Part shown: positions 51,006 through 59,392 of the stretch, one piece after another
Layout of the letters: every line of letters begins with the position of its first letter
Position numbering within the stretch: the stretch's first letter is position 1
Assembly (NCBI GenBank): GCA_964565925.1
Contig: CAZMGV010000004.1
Coordinates: forward strand, 62,001-126,000
Direction of reading: 5' to 3'
Source of the DNA: CAZMGV01 sp964565925
GTDB taxonomy: Bacteria; JAGRBM01; JAHCIT01
Length of the DNA: 64,000 bases
Program-made: the position numbers and the translations under genes
Notes under the pieces: model-generated
What the model saw: only the letters and a program-made list of their open reading frames with translations
The model's database searches: none
Told to the model about the DNA's origin: nothing

Positions 51006-51446
51006 GGCAGTTCCCGTTCACTTGCCGGAGGGCTCGTTGAAGCGCTCCGCCCATTACACTCGTATCGGTTGATCGGCTTCTGCAGCGGCGGTATCCGGCA
51101 GCTCTCCGGACCCGCAGAAGCCTTCATCCAGGCAACCCAATTCTGGCTTCCGGCCAAAAACCCCGGCAAGCGGACACCCCGTCGCCCACGCCTCCTGCAT
51201 ACTTAACCTGCTGAATTGATTGATGTTATTTTTATTGCTGGCAGGCGATTGATTTCGCGGCAGCCCGGCGGTTCAGGCGGGCAGACCGTGAGCCCGGATG
51301 AGGGGCCGTTAACGTAACAATTGCGACAATTGCAGGGACAGGATTTGGGATATTGGAGCGGAACGGGGTAAAACAGAGCCCGACACTTTACAGGGAACAC
51401 CAGTTTCTCCAGTTTCGGGTCACTATTTTCAGGAGGTCCTATTCAC
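51006..51446. other. 441-base intergenic region between JAMM and superoxide reductase genes
   Basis: Divergent promoters should lie here. I see an AT-rich stretch near 51211-51240 and the tandem repeat at 51317-51333. A strong ribosome-binding site AGGAGGT starts at 51431, just before the superoxide reductase ATG. I see no supported gene, tRNA or riboswitch. Confidence 0.5.
51317..51333. promoter_or_regulatory. Tandem ACAATTGC repeat, candidate operator
   Basis: ACAATTGC occurs twice, separated by one base, 114 bases upstream of the superoxide reductase ATG. Each unit holds the palindrome CAATTG. The layout suggests a protein-binding site; the binder is unknown. Confidence 0.35.
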
Positions 51447-52031
51447 ATGGAACGCCGCTCATTTCTTCGCAACACGATCGCCGGCCTGGCCGTCACCCCC
51501 GTACTCCTTCAGACCGGCTGCGCCGCGTCGAAGGCCAACGCCGCCGACAAACCGTTCAAGGGTTCGCTGCTCGGCACGCAGTACGAGAACCTCGAGGCCA
51601 CCGGCCCCGAAATCGTCCACGCCTATTTCGCCGACAGCACCTGGGAGAAAACCATCCCGAACTACATGGACTACAACCGCGTCCGCGAGGACACGAACGG
51701 CAAGCGCGGCGACCAGATGCTCATCAAGCACGAGCCGCACTTAAAGCTCGCCGGCAACCGTTCCGACTCGATGGTGGACTTCGTCAACACCGTGAAGCAC
51801 CCGCACGTCCACAACCACTTCTGGTCGTGGGTCGAGCTGTGGGACGGCAAGAACGCCCCGGTCGCCGTGAACATCCTGGCGCCCAAGGAAGGCGAGACCC
51901 TCTACGGCCCGGATGGCATCCAGTTCTTCGCGTGGCTCTACGCACAGAAGCCGTTCGAAGGCGACACGATCCGCATCCGCGCCTACTGCGTCACCCACGG
52001 ACTTTTCACGAAGTACGAAAAGATCGGATAA
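51447..52031 (+). CDS. Exported superoxide reductase (neelaredoxin/desulfoferrodoxin-type)
   Basis: At 194 residues it begins with a twin-arginine signal, ERRSFLRN, and a possible lipobox LLQTGCAAS. The catalytic domain keeps all five iron ligands in the right spacing: His 95 in IKHEPH, His 118 and His 124 in KHPHVHNHFWSW, then Cys 181 and His 184 in YCVTHG. Such centres reduce superoxide to peroxide. Most superoxide reductases are cytosolic; this one is predicted to be exported folded and perhaps lipid-anchored. AGGAGGT precedes the ATG. There is no N-terminal rubredoxin-like domain (class II). Confidence 0.85.
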   Translation: MERRSFLRNTIAGLAVTPVLLQTGCAASKANAADKPFKGSLLGTQYENLEATGPEIVHAYFADSTWEKTIPNYMDYNRVREDTNGKRGDQMLIKHEPHLKLAGNRSDSMVDFVNTVKHPHVHNHFWSWVELWDGKNAPVAVNILAPKEGETLYGPDGIQFFAWLYAQKPFEGDTIRIRAYCVTHGLFTKYEKIG

Positions 52032-52041
52032 AGCCCGGCCC

Positions 52042-52578
52042 GTGAGCGACCCTGCCCAACAATCCTCATCGGCCTCGCCGGCCCTGCCGGCGAAACCGAA
52101 ACGCCAGAAGCCCACGCTCCAGGACCGCATTCAGGGTGACCTGGAGCGGGGCGATCTGGCGCTTGCCAGACGGCGGCTCGAGAGCCGCCTCCAGATCGAG
52201 ACCCATGCCGGCCGGGCCGACGAGCTGCGCGGCCACCTGATCCAGGTGCTCATCCAGATGGGCGACCCGGAACGGGCGGGCATGTACGCGATGCTGCTGG
52301 AAGCGGAATCGGCCTCGCTGAACGACCTGCGGACGGTCTTCATCCGGCGCTGCGGCGGCGCGGCGCAGGCCGTGCGCGACCGGATCGGCCCCTACCGCAC
52401 GGCCATCGGACCCAAGGCGAAGGACCGGCTCGACCAGCTCTTTATCGACCTCGTCCCGTTCAAGACCCACCCCGGAAAATGGCGCAAGATCAACCTGAAC
52501 GAATCCAAGGGGACGTTTATCTTCCTCGGGATCATGGTCCTGCTGATCTACCTCGGCTTCAAAGGGTGCGGCCTGTAA
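52042..52578 (+). CDS. DUF6584-like helical protein with C-terminal membrane anchor
   Basis: At 178 residues, helical repeats QDRIQGDLERGDLALARRRLE, LRGHLIQVLIQMGDPERAGMYAML and the following RRCGGAAQAVRDRI resemble DUF6584/TPR-like proteins. A single C-terminal membrane helix (TFIFLGIMVLLIYLGF) ends it. GTG 52042 is the natural start after the superoxide reductase stop; the frame is open further upstream but overlaps that gene. Function unknown; cotranscription with the superoxide reductase is likely. Confidence 0.65.
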   Translation: MSDPAQQSSSASPALPAKPKRQKPTLQDRIQGDLERGDLALARRRLESRLQIETHAGRADELRGHLIQVLIQMGDPERAGMYAMLLEAESASLNDLRTVFIRRCGGAAQAVRDRIGPYRTAIGPKAKDRLDQLFIDLVPFKTHPGKWRKINLNESKGTFIFLGIMVLLIYLGFKGCGL

Positions 52579-52624
52579 GGGGCGATAGTCTCCCGGCGGC
52601 TTCCCGTGATACCCTGAGTCCAGC

Positions 52625-54751
52625 GTGAACCTGGCAAACCAGATCTCCCTCGTTTCGATGGTGCTCTGCACGGCGCTGTCGTTCGCGGTCTTTTTCCAGA
52701 ACCGCCGCAACGACACCCGGCGGACGTTCGCCTATGTCGTCGGCGCTCTGGCGCTCTGGAACCTGTTTGCCTACCTGCACGGCCTGTTTCCCCATGCCGT
52801 AACGCTCGTGCGGCTTCAGATCATCGCCGCGGCGCTGGTGCCGCCGCTCGCAATCCGTTTCCTGCGGATCTTTCTCTACGCCGAGATGCCGACGCTCAAG
52901 CGCTCGACGCGCTCCATGTCCACGGCGAGCACGTTCGTCTGGCTGCTGTCGGTCGTCCTGCCGGCCGAATCGGCCGAGACCGAAGCCCGCATCCCGTTCC
53001 TCGAGAACGGCATGATCTTCTATCTCGGCATCACGATCCTCTACTGCTTCTACATTCTCTACCGGCGCGAAAAGGAGATCCCGCTCCAGACGGCCGAGCG
53101 CACGCGGCTCAAATACCTGCGCAACGGCTCGCTCATCGTGCTCGCCGCCGCCTCGCTCGACTTCGCGATCCTGCTGTACAGCGGCGGGCGGCACCGGTTC
53201 TCCGCCATGGCGATGAGCATCTACGCCTACTTCATCTATCTCTCGATCCTGAACTACCGGCTGCTGGAATATCAGGAGATCGTGGTCCGCGCGGGCATTA
53301 TCGCCACCATCGCGGGCGTATTCTCGGCGGTGTACGGGATTCTGGTCTTCTGGGTCAGCTCGTTCGGCGTCACGGTGCTTTATACGATGATCGCGTCGAT
53401 CATCATCATGGTGATCTACGATCCGGTGAACAAATACGTCGAGGACCAGTTCGCCACGTTCTTCCTGCGCCCCAAGCGGGAACTGCGCGAAGTGCTCTCG
53501 GTACTCAACCGCGAGATGATCCGGGCCACCGACGCCCGCGAACTCGCCACCATCGTCGCCAGGCACCTGAAAGGGCTCGAACGGATTACCGATCTGGCCA
53601 TTTACCTGCTCGACCGCCGTACCGACCGGCTGGGGCTCTATGCCTGCTTCGGGCGCGAAGCCTCGGCGCTTCCTCCGGTGCTGGACCGGCTGGAGCTGAT
53701 CTACGAGCTGAAAAGCCGCCGCGGGCCGTATTCACGCGAGGAAATCGATCAGGAGATCCGGACCGGAGCGGCCGGTTCGAGACGGGAGTATCTGCTCCGC
53801 GTTCAGGATGAAATGAACCACCTGAATGCGTCGCTGGTGATACCCATTGTTGCCCCGGACACGCTGGCCGGGATCATCGCCGTGCGGGACGAGAAGGCCG
53901 TCGAAGGGTTCGACGTGGACGAAATCACCCTGCTCGGCACCATCGCCACACAGGCGGCGATGCTGATCGAGAACTTCCGCTCCAACGAGCGCATCCGCGC
54001 CCGCTCCCGCATGGCCGTGCTCGGCGAGATGGCCGCCGGGCTGGCCCATGAAATCCGCAACCCGCTGGGGTCGATCAAGGGCGCCGTGCAGGTGCTGGAG
54101 ACGACCAGATCGCCGGACCAGAACCGGGAATTCCTGTCGATCATCCAGGAAGAGGTGCAGCGGCTGAACCGGGTGGTGAGCGAGTTCCTGAACTACGCGC
54201 GCGAGCCCAAGCCGGCGCTGGAGCCGGTGGATGTGAACCGTCTCGTGGAACGCACGGTGAAGCAGGTGGCGCTGGCGGGCGCCCATCCCGCGACGAAGAT
54301 CACCTTGGACCTCGCCGATTCGATGCCCCCCGGTTATCTCGACCCCGAGCAGATCAAGCAGGTACTGCTGAACCTGATCGAGAACTCGTTCCGGGCGATG
54401 GAAGACCGCAAGGATCCCGCGCTGACGCTGCGCACCCGGTGGCTGCCGGGACCGTCCGGCGCGTCCGGGATCGTCGTCATCCAGGTATCCGACACGGGCG
54501 CCGGCATGTCGCCCGAAACGCTCGACAAGCTGTTCACGCCGTTTTTCACGACGCGCAAGGAGGGCACCGGCATCGGCCTGCCCATCTGCGAGCGGATCGT
54601 GGAAGCCCACGGCGGCACTATCGAAGTCAGCTCCCGCGAGGGCGAAGGGTCTCAGTTCACGCTGACGCTGCCCTTCCCGCTGGCGGATCAGGCGCCCGCC
54701 GCCGATACGACGCCCCTGCCCGCGGCCAAAGCGGCGCAGCCCGGTTCGTGA
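52625..54751 (+). CDS. 7TM-GAF sensor histidine kinase (NtrB-type)
   Basis: At 708 residues, seven N-terminal membrane helices (residues 1-230, the histidine-kinase 7TM type) are followed by a GAF domain (about 300-440). The H-box AAGLAHEIRNPLGSIKGAV carries the phosphorylated His near 475. The HATPase has N-box LLNLIENSFRAMED, DTGAGMSPE and GTGIGLPICERIVEAHGG. It starts with GTG. It lies upstream of an NtrC-type regulator and is surely its cognate kinase. The sensed signal is unknown; GAF suggests a small molecule. Confidence 0.9.
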   Translation: MNLANQISLVSMVLCTALSFAVFFQNRRNDTRRTFAYVVGALALWNLFAYLHGLFPHAVTLVRLQIIAAALVPPLAIRFLRIFLYAEMPTLKRSTRSMSTASTFVWLLSVVLPAESAETEARIPFLENGMIFYLGITILYCFYILYRREKEIPLQTAERTRLKYLRNGSLIVLAAASLDFAILLYSGGRHRFSAMAMSIYAYFIYLSILNYRLLEYQEIVVRAGIIATIAGVFSAVYGILVFWVSSFGVTVLYTMIASIIIMVIYDPVNKYVEDQFATFFLRPKRELREVLSVLNREMIRATDARELATIVARHLKGLERITDLAIYLLDRRTDRLGLYACFGREASALPPVLDRLELIYELKSRRGPYSREEIDQEIRTGAAGSRREYLLRVQDEMNHLNASLVIPIVAPDTLAGIIAVRDEKAVEGFDVDEITLLGTIATQAAMLIENFRSNERIRARSRMAVLGEMAAGLAHEIRNPLGSIKGAVQVLETTRSPDQNREFLSIIQEEVQRLNRVVSEFLNYAREPKPALEPVDVNRLVERTVKQVALAGAHPATKITLDLADSMPPGYLDPEQIKQVLLNLIENSFRAMEDRKDPALTLRTRWLPGPSGASGIVVIQVSDTGAGMSPETLDKLFTPFFTTRKEGTGIGLPICERIVEAHGGTIEVSSREGEGSQFTLTLPFPLADQAPAADTTPLPAAKAAQPGS

Positions 54752-54812
54752 GCGCTAATCGCAAAATCGTCCTTCCCACCCCGGGGTTCACGCGCTAAGA
54801 GAACGGATACGA

Positions 54813-56210
54813 ATGGAAGCGAGCGACTACAGCATCCTCGTCGTCGATGACGAAACCAACATGCGGAAAGTGCTGTCGGCACTTCTCGGCAGCGAGGGTT
54901 ACGACGTCGAGACGGCGGAATCGGGTGCCAGGGCGCTCGAGATGCTCAAGGCCGAACAGTTCCACGCCATGATCACCGACCTCAAGATGCCGGAGATGGA
55001 CGGCCTCGAGCTGTTAAAGCGCGCCCGCCAGCTTCAGCCGCGTCTGCCGATCGTCATGCTGACGGCACACGGTACGGTCGATACCGCCGTCGAGGCGATC
55101 AAGCAGGGCGCGTTCGACTACCTCTCCAAGCCGTTCGACAAGAGCGAGATCGTCGGTGTCGTCGACAAGGCGCTGCGCACCTGGGAAGCGGCCCAGCACG
55201 ACGTGGTCGAGCACGACCGCAAGCCGTCGGAGCCGCCGCTCATCGGCGAGCACCCGGCGATGAAAGAGATCTTCCGGATGGTGGAGAAGGTGGCGGCCTC
55301 CCCGTCCACCATCCTGATCACCGGCGAATCGGGCACCGGCAAGGAGCTGATCGCGCAGCTCATTCACGACCGTTCGGAGCGGGCGAAGAAACCGCTCATC
55401 AAGCTGCACTGCGCGGCCATCCCGTCGACGCTGCTGGAGAGCGAACTGTTCGGTTACGAGAAAGGCGCTTTCACGGGCGCCGTCACGTCGAAGCCCGGCC
55501 GGTTCGAACTGGCCGACGGCGGAACGCTGTTCCTGGACGAGGTGGGGGACATCCCGCTCGAAATGCAGGTGAAGCTGCTGCGGGTGCTGCAGGACCAGCA
55601 GTTCGAGCGCGTGGGCAGCGTGAAGACGCTCAAGACCGACGTCCGGCTCGTGGCCGCCACGAACCGGGACCTCCAGCAGGGGGTGCGCGACGGGAAATTC
55701 CGCGAGGATCTTTTCTACCGGCTGAACGTGGTGCCGATTCACCTGCCGCCGCTACGCGACCGGCGAACCGATATTCCGCTGCTCATCGAGCACTTCCGCA
55801 AGAAGTTCAACGCCCGTCTCAACCGCAACGTGCAGACCGTCTCCGCCGCGACGGTCGAACGGCTCGCCGGTTTCCCGTGGCCGGGCAATATCCGTCAGCT
55901 CGAGAACGTCATGGAACGGTCGATGCTGTTCTGCGAAGGCAGCGAACTGACGGAGAAAGACCTGCCGGCCCTTGAGGCGGTGAGCCCGGTGCCGCCGGCC
56001 CCCGGTACCGCGGCGGCGGCGGCGGACCCCGGCGCCACGGCGGCCGGCCGGTTCAAGGAACTGACACGCGAAGCATCGGTCCGGGTTCAGCGCGAAATCA
56101 TCCTCAAGGCGCTTGAGGAGCACAGCAATAACGTCACCCGGACGGCGAAGGCGCTCGGCCTCTCCCGCAAGGGACTTCAGCTGAAGCTGAAAGACCTGGG
56201 CCTCAGGTAA
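54813..56210 (+). CDS. Sigma-54-dependent response regulator (NtrC family)
   Basis: At 465 residues, the receiver domain (ILVVDDETNMRKVL, acceptor Asp 56 in MITDLKMPEMDG) precedes the AAA+ activator. This has Walker A GESGTGKELIAQ, the sigma-54 contact loop YEKGAFTGAV, LFLDEVGDIPLEMQ and FYRLNVVPIHLPPLRDR. A Fis-type helix-turn-helix ends it (NNVTRTAKALGLSRKGLQLKLKDL). It activates sigma-54 promoters when phosphorylated by the adjacent kinase. Targets are not evident; I saw no clear -24/-12 site nearby. Confidence 0.94.
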   Translation: MEASDYSILVVDDETNMRKVLSALLGSEGYDVETAESGARALEMLKAEQFHAMITDLKMPEMDGLELLKRARQLQPRLPIVMLTAHGTVDTAVEAIKQGAFDYLSKPFDKSEIVGVVDKALRTWEAAQHDVVEHDRKPSEPPLIGEHPAMKEIFRMVEKVAASPSTILITGESGTGKELIAQLIHDRSERAKKPLIKLHCAAIPSTLLESELFGYEKGAFTGAVTSKPGRFELADGGTLFLDEVGDIPLEMQVKLLRVLQDQQFERVGSVKTLKTDVRLVAATNRDLQQGVRDGKFREDLFYRLNVVPIHLPPLRDRRTDIPLLIEHFRKKFNARLNRNVQTVSAATVERLAGFPWPGNIRQLENVMERSMLFCEGSELTEKDLPALEAVSPVPPAPGTAAAAADPGATAAGRFKELTREASVRVQREIILKALEEHSNNVTRTAKALGLSRKGLQLKLKDLGLR

Positions 56211-56213
56211 CCG

Positions 56214-56840
56214 TCACTTCGTGCGGGCTTCGATCCACCAATTCGGAGCAGAAATCTTCAGGTCGCCCGTCTCAAAAAGCCGGTTCGCCAGGTCGAGGCC
56301 GGCCTCGCCGGACGGGGCGTCGACCAGATAGGCGTTCTTCGTAAACCCGAGTTTCTCTTTCACCGCGAGCTTGCGGGTGGTCAGCCAGTTCTGGCTCTGC
56401 TCCTCGGTCCAGTCCTTGCGGAATACGACTATCACATCCCCCGGCAGCGACCGGAGGCGGCCCCCGCGGCCGTCACGGAACACCTCGGAGTGCCGCACCG
56501 TAGAGCCGGCGACCTCGGCGGCCTTCACCACGTCGCGGGCCTTCTTGCCCGCCGACAGCTTGTAGATCCGTACCGTCGCGCTGCCCTTGCCGGTAAGCGT
56601 GGCGCCGGGATCGAGCGCCTTCACCCGGCCTGGCGTACCGGTGTCGGACATTTCGGCCACCAGATCCTCCGATAACCGGATGGTGCGCTTCTTCGGGCCG
56701 TCGTACCAGTAACGGGCGTTATCGGCTTGCGATGCCGTTTCAACGGCTCCAGGGCCCGGAGACGTCTTCTCCGTCTGGGCCGAAACCGGCACCGTTCCTG
56801 CCGTCAGGCAGATTGCAGTCATGAGCAGTAACCGTTTCAT
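56214..56840 (-). CDS. Stand-alone subtilase propeptide-like secreted protein
   Basis: At 208 residues, a signal peptide (LLLMTAICLTAGTVPVSA) is followed by a domain ending in VIVVFRKDWTEEQSQNWLTT, a mid-section around KEKLGFTKNAYLVDAP, and LDLANRLFETGDLKISAPNWWIEARTK. The last phrases match the prodomain end of secreted subtilases (ANxLxETGxxxxAxPN), which folds and inhibits the protease. No protease domain follows. It lies 21 bases downstream of a subtilase gene that lacks this prodomain, so I infer an in-trans chaperone or inhibitor. The inference is from pattern and neighbourhood. Confidence 0.65.
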   Translation of the reverse strand: MKRLLLMTAICLTAGTVPVSAQTEKTSPGPGAVETASQADNARYWYDGPKKRTIRLSEDLVAEMSDTGTPGRVKALDPGATLTGKGSATVRIYKLSAGKKARDVVKAAEVAGSTVRHSEVFRDGRGGRLRSLPGDVIVVFRKDWTEEQSQNWLTTRKLAVKEKLGFTKNAYLVDAPSGEAGLDLANRLFETGDLKISAPNWWIEARTK

Positions 56841-56861
56841 TCAACTACCTCGTTCGGGCTT

Positions 56862-58781
56862 TCAGTGCCCGAAGAACTCCATCCGCCAGGACTGAAAATG
56901 TCCGGTGCTTCCGGCCGTGAGATCCTTCACGGTCAGCTTCCAGCTGCCGTTGGCGGACTCGCCCAGGAACGCAGCCGCGCTGAACCTCCATTCGTCATAG
57001 TCCGAACAGCCGGTCGAAACGCACGAGTGCTTCTGTGCCAGATAGACCGAGTCGCCGGTCGTCACGTTGGTCAGCGTCACTTCCAGATCGCCCGACCTCG
57101 GATGATCGGCCGCCGAGAAGTAGACATAGACCCATTCGAGCGAGCTGATCCCCGAACCTGACACCACAAGAGTGTCGTTCACGCCGGTGGAGTTGCTGTC
57201 CGGAATGGCCAGCGCCGGAGTCCGGTCCAGGGGCGAATAGGTCACCTCGGCCGCCACGTTGGTCCACGTCTGCGCCAGCGCGACGGCCGCGTTCGCGTCG
57301 ACCACGCCGAACCCGTAGAGTTCGCTGTAGTCATAACCGGCGTCGTTGGTGAACCAGCTGGCGCTCCCCGGATGGTTCTTGCGGGTGGACTCCGCCAGGA
57401 CCAGCTTGACGTCCCGCCAGGTCAGATCGGGATTGGCATCCAGCATCAGCGCCGCGACGCCCGAGACGACCGGTGTCGCCGAAGACGTGCCGTTGAAGGT
57501 GTTGGTGTAGTTGGCGTTCCAGTAGTCGCCGCCACCGCCGCCGTTGTATCCGAGGCTGCCCGAGCGATCGGTCGTCGTAATCGCCTGACCGCTGCCGCCT
57601 TCCGACGGGGCGCAGACCCACAGGTTCGCTCCCGCCTCCGAATACCAGGACCGAACGCCGTCGTCGCCCACGGCGCAGACGGCGATCACTTCACGGTGGT
57701 TGGCGTAGCCGTCGTAGTTGGAGAGATCCTCGGGCTGGGATCCGGCGCCGTTACCGGCAGCCCAGGTATAGACAGCGCCCTTTCCGCCCCGGCCCGTCGT
57801 CACACCGGTATCCAGGGCGGTGTCGAAGGCGGCACTGGGCGCATCCAGCAGTCCGGTCCCGTCGGCCGGGCCCCAGCTGTTGCTGGAGATGTCGAAATTC
57901 GCAAGGCCGCGCGTCATGGAATCGGCTTCGTCCGAAAGCACGCTGCTCTGGAGCATGTTGTAGCAGAAGATACCGGCATCGTAGGCGACTCCGCGGCCGC
58001 CGAAGGCGTTGCCGGAAATGGCCGCCGCCACACCGCCGACGGAGGTTCCGTGCTCGCCGCCGGTCGGATTGTGGCCGAGCGTGAGGTAGTTCCAGCTGGC
58101 ACCGGCAACCACATTATCCGCCAGATCTTCGTGGGCGATTTCCAGACCGTCGTCCACAGCCACGATATTGATCCCGGCGCCCGTGAACCCGGCGTTCCAG
58201 GCCGGTTCCACGTTTATGTCCTCTCCGGACGTCGCACCGTTCTGGCCGGTATTTTTCAGGTGCCACTGATACTGGAATAGCGGATCGGACACGACGGTTC
58301 CGGTCGTAAAGCTCCAGGAGTAGGCCGCCTCGATCGGATTGCCTGCCCGGTCTTTCGCTCCTGTGGTCACGGTCGCCGTGTACAGGGTCGACCCCGACAG
58401 GCCGGACGACGGCGTGAAGGTCGCCGTCTTGCCGGAAAGGCTGACCGATCCCGCGACCGGTGCGCCGTCGCTCAACGTGAAAGTCGTTCCGTTGAGGGAG
58501 GAGTTCTTCATCGATTCACTGAACGTCACCTGAACCGTAAACTGCACAAAGGCGTCCGACACCGACACGCCTGTGGCATCGGCGACCGGACTGGTGGATG
58601 ACACGGTCGGAGGCGTGGTGTCGGGCGGTCCGGGGTTGTTGCCGCCGTTGTCGGGTGGAGGCGTGCCGCCGCCTCCGCCGCCCCCGCAACCACCCAGGAC
58701 GGCAAGGGGGACCAGAACCAGGATGAACAGACGGCCGGTCAGACGGCGGAATCGGCGGCGCAGTGAAAGGGACCCAGACAT
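56862..58781 (-). CDS. Kexin-like S8 serine protease lipoprotein with SbsA Ig-like and P domains
   Basis: At 639 residues it has a lipoprotein signal (LVLVPLAVLGGCGGGG) and a Pro/Gly linker. An SbsA-type Ig (Big_5) domain covers about residues 70-170 (TPPTVSSTSPVADATGV). The subtilase domain has Asp 210 (VAVDDGLEIAHEDL), His 244 (GGEHGTSVGGVAAA) and Ser 433 (NGTSSATPVVSGVAALML). A C-terminal P domain ends in TGHFQSWRMEFFG. The order is like proprotein convertases but without an N-terminal propeptide. ATG 58781 follows GGGAG. Confidence 0.9.
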   Translation of the reverse strand: MSGSLSLRRRFRRLTGRLFILVLVPLAVLGGCGGGGGGGTPPPDNGGNNPGPPDTTPPTVSSTSPVADATGVSVSDAFVQFTVQVTFSESMKNSSLNGTTFTLSDGAPVAGSVSLSGKTATFTPSSGLSGSTLYTATVTTGAKDRAGNPIEAAYSWSFTTGTVVSDPLFQYQWHLKNTGQNGATSGEDINVEPAWNAGFTGAGINIVAVDDGLEIAHEDLADNVVAGASWNYLTLGHNPTGGEHGTSVGGVAAAISGNAFGGRGVAYDAGIFCYNMLQSSVLSDEADSMTRGLANFDISSNSWGPADGTGLLDAPSAAFDTALDTGVTTGRGGKGAVYTWAAGNGAGSQPEDLSNYDGYANHREVIAVCAVGDDGVRSWYSEAGANLWVCAPSEGGSGQAITTTDRSGSLGYNGGGGGDYWNANYTNTFNGTSSATPVVSGVAALMLDANPDLTWRDVKLVLAESTRKNHPGSASWFTNDAGYDYSELYGFGVVDANAAVALAQTWTNVAAEVTYSPLDRTPALAIPDSNSTGVNDTLVVSGSGISSLEWVYVYFSAADHPRSGDLEVTLTNVTTGDSVYLAQKHSCVSTGCSDYDEWRFSAAAFLGESANGSWKLTVKDLTAGSTGHFQSWRMEFFGH

Positions 58782-58948
58782 CGATGCTCCCGGAAACCGG
58801 ACGCGGTTTCCACCCGGTTCAAGATAGACGGTAGGCGTCCGTTCGGCACCGGGCATAGCGCGTCTTTACGGGAAATAATATTGCTCTGGCGAGCCAAATC
58901 ACGGGCGGGAACGCACAGTTTTGCAGGAGATGCAGAGAGTATGCGTCG

Positions 58949-59299
58949 TCAGAGAGCGCCCAGTGCCTGGCCTTCGATATACTGGAGGATGCGCTCCCGG
59001 GTGGGCTTCTGCAGATCGAGAAACTCGATTCCGAGACCGACCGTCTCTTCATCCCGGACATCGAGATGACGCCACCGGACGACACCGCGTGCCTCGACCA
59101 TGTCGCCCAGATAGGGAATCTGGAACCGGACCGCGACCTGGGTTCCCGGCGCCACAGTGCTGCGGGCCTGCAGGTACATGCCGCCGCTCGAGAGATTCCC
59201 GCCGGGAGAGAAGATCGTCGTCGCGGGCTCTACGACGCAACGGACGGCACCCTGAAAGGGTACGCGCGTGTGACGGCGAAGCTCGGACGTGCGTTGCAT
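58949..59299 (-). CDS. PilZ domain protein
   Basis: At 116 residues it is a single PilZ domain with RRHTRVPFQGAVRC (RxxxR motif) and NLSSGGMYLQA (D/NxSxxG motif), followed by VAVRFQIPYLG, VRWRHLDVRDEETVGLGIEF. Both c-di-GMP contacts are present, so binding is likely. ATG 59299 is chosen; GTG 59302 is equally possible. It lies downstream of the ABC1 kinase and may share its transcript. Downstream output is unknown. Confidence 0.9.
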   Translation of the reverse strand: MQRTSELRRHTRVPFQGAVRCVVEPATTIFSPGGNLSSGGMYLQARSTVAPGTQVAVRFQIPYLGDMVEARGVVRWRHLDVRDEETVGLGIEFLDLQKPTRERILQYIEGQALGAL

Positions 59300-59392
59300 C
59301 ACGGGGATAGTATCAAAGTTCCGGCCCCGGTTCCACTCGGAGGCAAAACTTGTACGATCCGGTAATATCAGGCCGGCTTTGACTTATGTCCC

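Noticed and set aside
51203..51400. 65-residue minus-strand frame in the 441-base gap
   Set aside because: No ribosome-binding site, no family and Pro/Cys composition of random GC-rich sequence.
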